Assembly (NCBI RefSeq): GCF_030936135.1
Contig: NC_082603.1
Location: 25,200,880-25,264,879, forward strand
DNA: 64,000 nt
Direction of reading: 5' to 3'
DNA from: Gavia stellata
Taxonomy: Eukaryota > Chordata > Aves > Gaviiformes > Gaviidae
Numbering within the stretch: the stretch's first letter is position 1; the number at the start of each line of letters is the position of its first letter. Shown in pieces: positions 8,501 to 20,500 of this stretch. The translations under genes were made by a program, and so were the position numbers. The notes under the pieces are model-generated. The model was not told the origin of the DNA, did not search any database, and saw only the letters and a program-made list of their open reading frames with translations.

Positions 8501-11500
8501 CCCACTGCGCTCACTCACTTCGCAGGTTCTCGCCCGTGGTGTCATACTTGTCATGGATCCACTCAGGCGGCGGGGGGTAGAAGTTGGCCTGGGAGGCAGC
8601 GAAGCCCAGGGGGTCGTTGCTGGCCCACACCGTCAGGCAGATGTAGAAGGTGTCAGGGGGGATGATGCCATTCTCGTCCACCAGCCGCCGCGTCGTCAGC
8701 TACGGGGAAGGAGCAGGAGCGGGTATGAGCTGGGCAGCAGACACAGTGTCATCCCCAGCCCAGTCGCTCCAGCCATGTCCCCACGCACCTGATTGAAGTT
8801 GAAGGGCTCCTTCTTGTTGCCGGTCTGGATTAGGAGCTTGTACGCCAGCGCCCCATCCTCAGAACCGTTGCGGTAGCTGTCATGGGTGATGCGCCCAGCT
8901 TGCCAGTCCCTGTCGAAGGTGGCCTGGAGCCCTGGGGACACAGCGTGGGAGGGTGAGCATTCCTTGGGGGACATCACCCTGCACGGCATGCCGTGCGCCC
9001 CGGGAAGAGAGGTGCCAGAAGGATGGGTGCACGGAAACCCCAGGGCTCAGCTTGGCATTGCTGGGCACTGTGGGAACACCACGGGACCACTCTCCCCAGA
9101 GTGTCACACACCAGGGAAGGCATTCCCATGCCAGCAGGGAGGCTGCAGGCTGGGGAGAGGGTCCTTGGGCAGGGGAGGTCATGGAGAAGAGGGATGTCCC
9201 TCACCTCGCAGCCAGTCCTGGAAGTAATGGAGCCACATCTTGGGCAGGTCACGGTTGCCCTCCCGCACCACGTACTTGACGGTGCTGAAGGACTGGTGCA
9301 GGCTGAGCAGGGCAGCTTGGGCTCCTGGATAGTGGAAGCCACCCTTGGTGACGATGAACATGTTGTAGAAGGAGAAGTACTTGAACTGGGCCGAGATGAA
9401 GGCATGTGCCTTGGTGTCCCGTGGCACGATGTCCGTCAGATAGAGCCCGTCGTGCACCATGGTGGTGCCGTAGAGGCTCAGCCCCAGAAGTGCCAGGAAC
9501 AACACTGCCACCACCGCCTGCGGGGACAGTGGGGGGGGGGGGGGGGGGGTCAGGCAGGGTCCCATGCCACCCACCTGCCTCAGGCAGCACCACCAGGGCC
9601 GACCCCACCTCACCTTGGTCCGGGTCCGCAGGAGGAGTGGGGCATACTTCTCCCGGGCGAAGTCAGCGAGGCTCCAGCGGCAGAAGGGCAGAGGGACGCA
9701 CTCCCGCCCACCCTTGGCCTCGTCCAGCTGGGCCAGCAGGTCCCGGGTGGAGCTGGACGGGGTGAAGACCTGAGAGCCCAGGGGGTCAGTGGGGGGCAGG
9801 AGGACAGTGGGTGAGGTGCACACCTGGGAGGTGGGTGGCAGGACGGTGACAACGTGGTGGCCCAAGGGGTCGCACCGGGTGAAGGCTTGCACGGTGGTGG
9901 TGATCTGGGTGCTGGTGGCCACACCAGGGTGCCCATAAGGGGAGGGGTGGCAGGCGTGGTTGTCGTTGGTGTCGGCGAGTTCCTGGGGTTGGATCTGGAT
10001 GACCCGCGAGGAGCAAGGGCTGTGGGGAGAGAGGAAAGGAGAAGAGAGGGAAGGAGGAGATGTTGAGGGAAAGGAGCAGAGCCACCCCATGTTTCTCGGG
10101 GGGACCCATGGGGTCAGCCCCACCCCAGCCAGCCCAGTGCTGGTACCTGTAGAAGCAGCAGAGGATGTCAAGACGGCGTTTCTCCCGGCGGTGCAGGTCC
10201 AGGCTCAGGATGGCAGGGAAGACGAACAGCACCATGGCGAAGTTGAACACCACAACCACCGCAGCCTGTGGGCAGGGGGGACATGTCAGAGCTGGGTCTG
10301 GCCACCCCTTCCTGCCCCCCCGGAGAGGGACCCTGACCCTACCTGGAGGGAGAAGGCACGCAGGGCAGGGATGGGCACCAGGGCTGCCATGAAGAAAGCG
10401 ATCATGTTGCTGATGGAGGTGAGAGCCACGCTGGTCCCTGTGCGCTTCAGGCACTCACCCGTTCGCTCCTGCGGGGACAGAAGGAGGGGATAATGAGAAG
10501 GGCTGCAGGGAGGCAGGAGGGGACCAGGCAGCCCCCGGCAGGACTTGGCGCTCACCTTGAATGGGATGTGCTGGCTGGTCTCAGTGAAGGCATGAGCCAA
10601 GAGGAACATGTCATCTACACCGATGCCGAGGGCCAGGAAGGGCAGGACCTGATGGAGAGTAGGTGGCCTCAGTGGGGGGACATGGCCACTGCCTGGGAAG
10701 GGACCTGGCCACCCCGCAGCCCCCAAGGTCCCACCAGCCCCGCAGTACCTGGCTCTTCCCCCAGCACATACCTGGGTGGTGGCTGCATTGAAGGAGATGC
10801 CCAGCAGTGAGCAAAGCCCCAGGCCAGAGGCCACAGAGAGAGCCACAAGCAGGACACCAGCCAGGCCCACGGCCCCTTGGGACTTGGAGCAGTCCCACCG
10901 CAGCATGGTGACGCAGGCATAGGCCAGCTGGAAGAGCGCAGCAGGTTAGTGGGAACATGGGGTTGAGGGAGGGACGACAGGGGACAGAGAGAGGGGGCAC
11001 ACACACCATGAGGAGGTAGCCTCCGGCCACCCGGATGGCGCTGACGTCGGAGAAGGACTTCATGATGTCGTTGAGTGTGGTAGTGGAGAAAGCATGGACG
11101 CTCTGCGTGGCATTGGACGGGATGGAGTCCTGTGCCAGCTGCCGGAGGTGCACGCCATTAGAGAAGTCAGGACCCTCCCCGCTCCCTGGTACATCACCCC
11201 CAGAGCCACCCAGGGCGTCAGCATCACTACTGAGGGCCCCTAGGGACCCACTGGACCACAAGACAGAGGTGCCAGGATCCGTGGCCACATGAAAACCTGG
11301 GCGCAGGGGGATGCCACCCACAGGCTCACCCCTGCCCAGCCCCACGTGGGGGCTGTCCCCGGTGCCCACCTCCACGAATTTCCTCTGCCAGGCCTCCAGG
11401 ATGGCACCCGCCTTCTCCTCGCTCCAGCTGATGTCATGGATCTCGTAGTCATCCTTGAAGTGCTCAAAGAGCTGTCGGGGGCTCATGAGGAGGAACATGG

Positions 11501-14500
11501 TCTGCAGGGCCTCGGCGCTGGGGGACAGGCACGCACCTCGCTGGGACCGGCTGCAGTGTCCCAGGATGCGGGAATGGGTCCATCCCCCACCCCATAGCTC
11601 CCAGCCCCACCACGGACACCCGGGAGGAGAACCCAGGCATCCTGCCCCCTATTCCCCCACCTCACTCCGAAGCACTGCCCTGCTCGCCAGCACCATACAC
11701 TTGCCAGCCTCACATGCTCTCCCAGACAGCCCCACAGCCCCTCTTGCAGCCAGGGCAGGTTCCTGCAGGCACTGGATGTGGATGAGGAGACCCTGTCCCA
11801 AACCATCCCAGGGGCAAGTGCCTGGGGACGCCCACACCATGGCGGCTCTCACCGTAGCAGCTTGCCCTGGGAGTCTTTGGTCGTGCCGCCTAATATCAGC
11901 TCCTCCTGCCAGCGCATAAACTTCCTGGAGAATCCGTGGCAGCCCCCCGAGAGCTCAGCTGGGATGTCAGGGCTCTGTGGGGAGAGGGGAGGTGTCAGGG
12001 ATGGGGGACCGTGGGGCGGGCAGGAGAGTAGCAAGCCCCTGCACCCCTCCCGGTCCCCATGGGCTGTGACCCACCTGCTGGCTTTGCTTGTTGGGGGCAC
12101 TGGAGGGACACTGGGGGTCCCAGGGGTCCAGGCAGGGCCGCTCCATGTAAGCCTGTCCCACCTCTGCCTTATCCAGCAGCTCTTTGAAGCCTTCCAGGGA
12201 CGTGAACTGCCCCAGCTCCTCCATCAGCTGCAGAGGGTCCAGGTTGCTCCACTGGATGTCTGGGCGGCCCCTGGGGAGAGAGGCACCAGGGTGATGGGGG
12301 ATGCCGAAACCCACATGCAGTACCACCACCACCACTGCCACCCCATCCCATGCATGGAACCATGCCTGTGGGCTCCAGGGGTGCCCTCGAAGGCAGGGTA
12401 CAAGGATGCAGAGGAGCAGCATCAGACCCTAGCGCATCTCATACCCCCTCCCAGGGCTGCCTGCAGCATCCCCCGTGCCCCGCGCAGCGCAGCGGCCGTG
12501 CCCCAAGTCAAGTAGCGTGCCTGATCCTGTTAGGCTGGGACAAAGCAGGGGGAGCCAGCCCCACCGCCTGGCCCCGCTTTGTGCAAGCAGTCAGGCTGAT
12601 TACTGCCCGCGGGCTAACATCTTGATAGAGGGGAGCAGGCAGGCAAGGGCTCCCGTCATCCCCTCCAGCCCTTCCTGCCATGTCCCTCCAGGCTGAAGGT
12701 TTTGGAGCTCAGCAGAGAGTCTGAGGGCTCAGGACGGTGCTGGGGGCCGGTCCTTGGAGGTCCAGCAGGACCCCATGGGACCTGGGTACCCCAGAAAAGG
12801 CACTTATCCACTGCCTACAGACGCTCTACTCCCTCCATCCCAGCCCAGGGTGCCGGGGGCCAGCTCCCAGCCTCGCTCGGCTTCTTGTTTAAGACAGAAA
12901 GGACACACAAAAAAGCCAATAACCCAGCCCAGCACTCCAAAGAGGGGAAGAAAAAGCCCTGAGCGAGTGTGGGCTCTGGGGAGAAACGCAGCCTAATAAT
13001 TCATGAAGGCTGGCTGGGCCGGAGCCGGCCGCTTGAGATTCCCACATACCAACCGGAGCTGCTGCTGCTTCCAAAGAGAGCCCCTTTTATCTGCTTTCGC
13101 TTGCTTCACTGAGCCAGGGCAAATCCTTTTGTCTTTCCATAGATTGCTGCTCTTTGTTCTCCCAGCTCCCGCCCCACTCACCCCTCAGCGTTAAAAAGGG
13201 GGACGAGGGCTGTCCAGCGCTCAGCCAGGGTGCCCGCCCAGGCACCCACTCACCCAGTTGCAAGGAGAGATGGGTCCCACCACTGCTGCAGGTGCCACCA
13301 TGCCTGCCACGTACCCCAGCACCAGGATGCTGCTCACCCCGGCGGATGATGCCACCAGCATCCTCCTCGGCACGGCCACCCCAGCCCCGCTCGCTCCTGC
13401 TCCTGGCTGCTCCCCAGGCTGAGACGGGGAGAACCTGAGGTCTTAGGGGGCAAAGCCAGTCCCCCAGTCCTGGCTGGGGATGCTGCGGCCCCTTCCCCCT
13501 CCTCCCGTCCGTCCGGCAGCAGTCTGAATAAGGCCACTATTTCATCTGTTTGGCAAGGGGCAGCTTTCAGAGCAGCATTAGCATGAGAAAGCGCGGGGCT
13601 GCGTTTGCTGACAATGCACAAGCCGCCCTGGCTCTCCCGGACAAACACAAGCGTAAACAGAAGGAATGTGGGGGGGGCTCCCCCCGCCCAGCCCGGGGTC
13701 CCCAGCCCCACCACCGTGGTGCGGGAAGCTGGCCAGGAGTCACCCGCCACCCACCCCGGGGACTCCGCACCCTCTGTGTCCCTGGGCACAGCTCAGAAGT
13801 GTGGGTGCTTCCCTGCCATCGTGGCACCCACAAAGTGCTGTGGTGGGAAGCAGCCCCCAGGGCCCTGCCTGTGGCACGGCCTCTGGCCCTGCATCCCCAT
13901 CCCTGGCTGGTGTGACACGGCATGGCATGGCAGGGATAGGCAGCTCCTTCCCATAGGTTGCAGCCCCCCCCAGCAGTGCAGCCCTGCCTGTGTCACTGAG
14001 GCCAGGCAGACGAGGACAGGGACCCGTCCCCAGGGTATTGACCCAGCAGGATGAGCAATGGTGGTGGGACCATCCTGGGGCGGAGCAGGACAAGCAGCAG
14101 CACGGAGGGACCTTGGGGCAGCAGGGCCAAGCTGCAAGAGGAGGTCAAGCACAGCCCCTCAGCAGCCCCCCCCAGCTCCTGCTCCCACCAGGACAGCCCC
14201 CCACACTCACGGGAGGTAGGCTGAGCCTCCCTGCAGCTTGGCGCCTTCCCAGAAGCAGTCCAGCGGTGTCAGGATCACACAAGGGAACAGCTTCTCTATC
14301 ATCTGTGGGAGGAGGAGATACAAGGGGTCAGCAGGGATGGATCAGGCCCCCCTGCTCCCCCCCAACCCTGCTGGGCTGCCCAAACCTGCACCCTCCCGCA
14401 CAGAGCTGGCGGTGACTTTGCAGTGCCTGGGGCTGGCAAGTCCCATCCCCACCACAGCCCATCCGCTGCCTGTTTCTTGGGGGACCGATCCCCCATGGGG

Positions 14501-17500
14501 GGGCTCCCTGGGGGCCACGCCATGCCCAGAACTCACCCTCTCAATCATGCCGTTCTCAATGATGGGGACACCTGACTTGTAGCAGATCTTATTCAAATCC
14601 CACGATCTGGAAAGGCAGAAGGAGGAGCTGAGGATGGGTATTATCCCACGGGGGACATGGCAAGGGGTGTGGGGGACATGCAGGACACAGTGGGGGTCCC
14701 TGTCCTCCCCGTCGGGAGCCGGACTCACTTTCCGTACAGCGAGACTTGGACTTTGCTGGCGGCCAGGGCCGCCTCGAGGTGGAGCTGCAGGGCCTCCTGC
14801 GTCAGGATGTTCTCCCCATCCTGCTTCGGCGTCTGGATCAACATTTGGGAGGTGTAGACAGACTCCTCGCCCAGCTTCTCCTTGGTGTAGCGCAGCTCCT
14901 GGCTCACCCGGCTGCCCGCTGCAGAGGGGACCGCAACGTGCCCTGTCAGTGCCAAGGCTGGCAGAGCCCCCATCCCACCAACCTGTCCTGCCCATCAGGA
15001 TGCCCAGGGAAGGGGACAGGCAGGAGAGAGGCCTCACAGCATCAGATGGTGCCACATTAACCCGGGGGGGCTTCTTGCCATAGGTTTCCCCAACTGCTGC
15101 ATCCTCTGGGTGCTCACACCGAGGGGACCCAAGCAGAGAGCACCCCAGCCCATGCCAGACCAGGCATCCCCCTTCCCACCGACACAGATATTTCCAGCCC
15201 CAGAGCAGCTCGTTGGCTTTGCTTTCCCTGGAAAAGCCCCACGGACAGACAGCTGGCAAAGCGGATGGGATGCATCCTGCCCACTCCCACCCGTGCGCAG
15301 CAGCGGGTGCTGCAGATGCACAACACAACTGGACCCTGACACAGCGAGCAAAACTGGGGACAACGCACCCCATCCCTGCCCCGCTGCTCCCTGGCATCCT
15401 GAAGTGGGCAGTATTTCGGCCAGGGTATGGGCGTAGGGAAAGGTGGGCACCCCCAAGACCCCGCAGGTGCATGCTGCCCCGGGAGGGGCATGGGGACAAG
15501 GGAGGGACATGGTGCTGGGGAGCTCCACAGGACCCCTCTCCTCCTGCCAAGGCTCCGGGATCTGTCCCTGATGGCAGTGGGAGAACTCCAAGTGCGGCGG
15601 GGCTGAGGTTTACTGGAGAAGGCAACAACTTTAATTGCAGTCGCCTCAGTGCGGAAGAGAAATCCCCCACCACCACCACCAGCGCAGCTGGGACTGCCAT
15701 CAAACCCTGCACGGCCTTTTGCATGGCCGCGCAGTCCCAGGGACAGCCATCCCTATCAAACAAGGGGCTCCCATCCCTCCTGGAACAGGGAAGGGGGGAT
15801 GACACAGCCCGGAGGAGGGCGGGAGGCCAATCCCAAGACCCCTAAGCACAACACCCGTCTACCCTGCTTCCAAGCCGCTGCCTGGGGGTGGGATGCTGCA
15901 TGTAGCCCCCACCCCAGTGCCACCCACCAAGGGTGCCCCAGGGTGCCCAGCATCAGGGTGCCCAGCATCAGGGCGCATCCCGAGGCAGTGCTGCTGGTGG
16001 GGAGGGAGGCCAGCTCCTGCCCCAGCCCTGGGTGCTGGGGACGGGGGGAGGATCAGGATTCGTCTACGCTGGGACGCTCCCTCAGCAAGAGGCGGGGGCC
16101 CTGGCGGGCCTGGCCCCCCGCCAGAGCCGAGGAGGCCAGAGCAAGACCGCAAATAAGGAGCAGAATCTTCCCTTTTAATGACTTATTATATGGGTTGGTG
16201 TTTTTTTGGAGTTTTTTTCCCCTGCTTTTTGGGAAGGGGGGGGAGCATCTTTATTGTTCCTGGCTGGGCCAGGGAGCAGCTGGTGTCCATCAGATGCCAG
16301 TTGGGATGGAGGTTGTGCCAGGGACGGGGAGGGGGGGACATGGCCGCAGCCTTTGTGCATGTGTCAGAGGGGACAGCGGTGCCCAGGGCGAGGGGACGAG
16401 GACATAGGGAGGGTGGGTGTCACAGGGTGGCAGGGGGGACCCGTCCCCTTCCCGGTAGGCTGGGAGGTCGGGCAGGAGCTGCACCAAGCTGCTCTGACCT
16501 CAGCCGCGCCACCCACGCTGAACCCGGGGGGGGCAGTGGGACACGGCCATGGGGGGGTGCCCAGCATCGCCGCCGCTCCCGGGGGACGCATCCTGCTGTG
16601 CCATACGGGCATCTCCGCTGAGCACGGCTGCGGGAGGAGCCGCACATCTGCAAGTGTGGCATGGGGGGGGAGCCCCCCGAAAAATTAAAGAAAAAAAAAA
16701 AAAGAGAAAATAAAAAGCCGTCCTTTGTAATTAGTGTTAATTTGGAACAGGGCACTGCGAGCCGTCAGCAAGCTTCAAAGGCTGTGAGGAAGCCTCAAAT
16801 TCCAACACCCTAATTAACCAAAGAGCAACATGAAAAGACAAGGCAGCGCACACAGGGCTGCCAAGGACACTTCAAACGGGCGCGCGCCTGCCGGCCGGCC
16901 GGCCCGGAGCTGGGTGAGACGCCCCACATCGCACGCAGCCCCCCGGCCCGGGGAGGGGCCAGGGGGGCGCCCCGAAACCAGCAATGAGCACGTTAATGAG
17001 GAACTGTATGTAAATTCTTCTTTTTTTTTTTTTTAATTCCAATTAACAAAGGGAGCCCTCAGCTTTTTCATGCAAAGGGCCCTCTGGTTCCAATCAGGCA
17101 CCCCAGTCCTGCTTATTAACAGCCCACTCTGCTCCCCAGTGGGGGCTGCCTTCACCCCCCCTCCCGGACCGCTATGCCCCCCAAAAATTCACAATGGGGC
17201 CTGGGGGCATCCTCCCTGGGGTGTGCACTACTTCTGGGTAGCACTGTCCAGGGGTTTCACACCGAGTGGGGTCAGGGGGTGCAGGCATGCAGCAGCGTGA
17301 ACTAGCGGGTGGATGGGACCCCATGCCTACCCACACCCGGAACACCCAGGGTGCAGAGCAGACCTCTACCGTGCCCAAGCAGGGAGGGGACGGGGTCCCC
17401 AGCAGCGAGGGCAGCTGCGTGTGCGGCTGCCTCCCACCCGTGGGCCACGCCGGGGGAGCCCTCCCCGTAATTACAGCATCCGCCGCAAAATTACAGAGCA

Positions 17501-20500
17501 GGGCGGGAGCCTCCCTGCCCCCTTCCCGGCCACCCTGCCTGAGCCACCCCCCCGCCACCGCTCCCCAAACCTTCCTGGCACAGGACCCGTGGCCGCAGCC
17601 CCGGTGCTGCAGCCAGCGCACCCTCGCCCAGCAGGACCAGCTTGTGCCCTCATCTACCCCGATGGGTGCAGGGACCGCTGCACCCCCCGCCCAACGCCAG
17701 CCCCTCTGCACCCTCCAGCCATGGGCAGCACCAGGCTGGGGGCAGGGGCAGCTCCTGCTCCCAGCCAGGACAGAGCCCCAGTGCCCATGTTGCACCCCTG
17801 CCCAGGAAGACCCAAGCTCACCCCACATCCCCCCCAAGGGCTGCAGACACCCCCCAGACCCAGCTCAGAGGGTTTGGGGTCAGAGGAGCCCATGACAGGT
17901 CCTGCTGCTCCCAATGCAGCTACAACCCCCCGGCGCAGGGCTCTCCTCCACACAGCCACCCGGCCTGGCACGGCAGCAAGGGGACGTTCTGCCATGCCTA
18001 CCCAGGGCAGGAGGTGGGCAAACCCCACGGGGGCCCTGTCCCCAAACACCCACAGGTGGGGGGCAGCAGGATGAGCGTGCCAGGACAGCGTGCCCAGGCA
18101 GCACCGGGAGGGCAGCGGGTCGGGGCAGGCTGCCAGCCCCACACCGAACCCACCCTACCTGGCAAGGGCAAAGGGGGCCAGAGGTGGTGGAGGGCCAGGG
18201 GAGGTGCTGGGGGCCACGGAGAAGCACTGGTGTCCCCCTGGGAAGATGCATGCTGCTGCAAGGACCCCTCTGTGGTGGAGGCTGTGCAACCGCTCTGCAG
18301 ACAGGACCTGGGCACCACCAGCAGCTGTCACCACTGCTTGGGTGACCTGAATGGGACAGGGTGGCAGGGAGGGAACATGCCTGGGTTCATGTCCTCACTT
18401 GGTCTCCAAAAATCAGGCCCTGTCCTCCCGCCTGTTGTAACAGGACTATGGGATGTGGTGACAAATGAGGCAAGGCCCAGATTGGGCTGGTGCATGGGGG
18501 ATGCTGAAGCTCTGTCCCAGGGCCAGTGAGCCCCAGAGACAGGCCAGCCCTGACCCTAGCTCCAGCTGTGCCCCCCAGCAAGGGAAGAGCTTGGGGCCAT
18601 AACGGGAGGGGTCCCCTGGGGAGCAGCACCCTTTCCACAGCATAATATCCCAGTGCCAGAGCTAGAACACCCCCCACACACACTCAAGTCCACAGCTGGG
18701 ATGGGGGCAAGGCCGTGCTGAGATCCCCTGGGAAAAGCCATCCCTATGGGGACCCCCCTCTGCAGCACCCCCCCACTGCAACAAGGGGCATTCGCAGGGG
18801 CAAATGCCAGACTGCTAAGCCACCCCACAGCACAGACAGAGCACATCACACCGGCAGATATGCCCACCCCTGGGCAATTAAAGCCCCCAGGGGCAACAGA
18901 GAGATGCTGGCATCATCCCGCATCCCATTCGCCATCCCACATCCCGGCAGGAGGGGGTCCCGAGGCACCGCCCCAAGCATCCCTCCGCCAGCCGCTTCCC
19001 CGTGCCGAGCAGCGTGCAAGCTGGAGGCCACCTTCAAAGTGTTGTGGGGCGGATTAGCTGGATTAGGGAGGCAGTGAAAGGACCCATGCTGCTCCGGAGG
19101 AAGTCTCGCCCAGGGCACGCTGAAAGAGCCATTTTTACCTGTCCCGGCCACTACCGCCGGCCTCGCCAAAAGCCCCATGGCCCCATCCTGTCAAAACATG
19201 TCCTCCCAGCCCCATTCACCCCATGGCGTGGGGCCGGCCCCAGGGAAAGGGGGGGTGGTGCGTGGCAGATGGGTGCTCCCAGCAGCGCTGAGGGATGAAG
19301 AGGGGCTCAGTGCTGCCCCGGCACCTCCGACCAAAGCCGGCCCCACCAAAGGGGCTCCCACCACCCGGCTAAGTCAAGAGGGGCAGCAGAAGAGGGGGAT
19401 GCCTTCAAAAAGCCAGCAGCAGAGGGACTGAAAGGGCCCATTTGAGGCCAGCTCCCCGGCCGTCGGCCCCGGCCAAACCCTTTTGTTTAACAGCAAAGCT
19501 AAATTAATGTCTTTATTACCCCAAATCGCGGGGCGGCGGTTCCCAGCGCGGGCTGGGGGGCAGCCGGCAGCTCACACTGCCCCGGCCGGCACCGAGGGGA
19601 CAGCACGACCCCCGAAAAAGAGGGGGGAAAAAAAAAAAGGGGGAGAGGGGATTCAGTTGGGAACTATTCACCGCTAAGACTCCTGTCAGCATTGACATAA
19701 ATTTCCACTGGTGTTGGCATTTAGGCATTTGCCATTTCCATATGTATAGGGCTGCCTGTACTAATTATGCTAATCACCCCCTCTGTTGGCTGCTGTGAAA
19801 AATGGCCACATTAGGCACTCCACTGCTTGCTAATGTCACTTAATGTGTGGTTGAAACATACATTCATCCCCCTCTGAATGGTGAAATTTTTCCACATTGC
19901 TGGCTTCATTCAGGCAAGAAATGAATTTTTTGAACTCAGACCACTTTTCCAGGCCCGAGGGAGAGGCAGATAATAAAACCCTCTTCTCGGGCCCTGGCGC
20001 TGCCCCCTCACAGCCGCCAAATAACATTTAAAATGCAAAAAAAGAGCCCCCTCCCTAAGTCCATGGATATGTCTAAGTCTAAAAAAACCAAACCACTTTC
20101 TAGGAAATAAAAAAAAAATCTATAAGTTGAAAAGTAAAGCTAAATGGATAGGGTAAGCCACAGCCATCTGTGAAGAGTCTCCCAGTCTTTTGGGGTTAAT
20201 TAGCAAAATTTTCCAGCCCGAAGAAGCCAACTGAGCTGTCAAGGAAGGGAAAAGGAAGAGCAAGAGGTTTCATGCTCACCTCCTGAAGATAAATAAAGGC
20301 AAATCTGCCTGCACCCCATCTTCGGGTAGGCAGGGGGCTGCTTCATGAGCTCAGCCCCCCACCCCAAGAAGAAAGGTGCTTTCAGAGCCAGCTGGGGTTG
20401 CAGGGGAGAAGGTGCTTTGGAGCAAAGGGCAGCACCAGCCAGGATTTTAGGATAACAGGGACCTCGGCACCCCACAGCAGCACCACCCCAGCTGCCCCTC

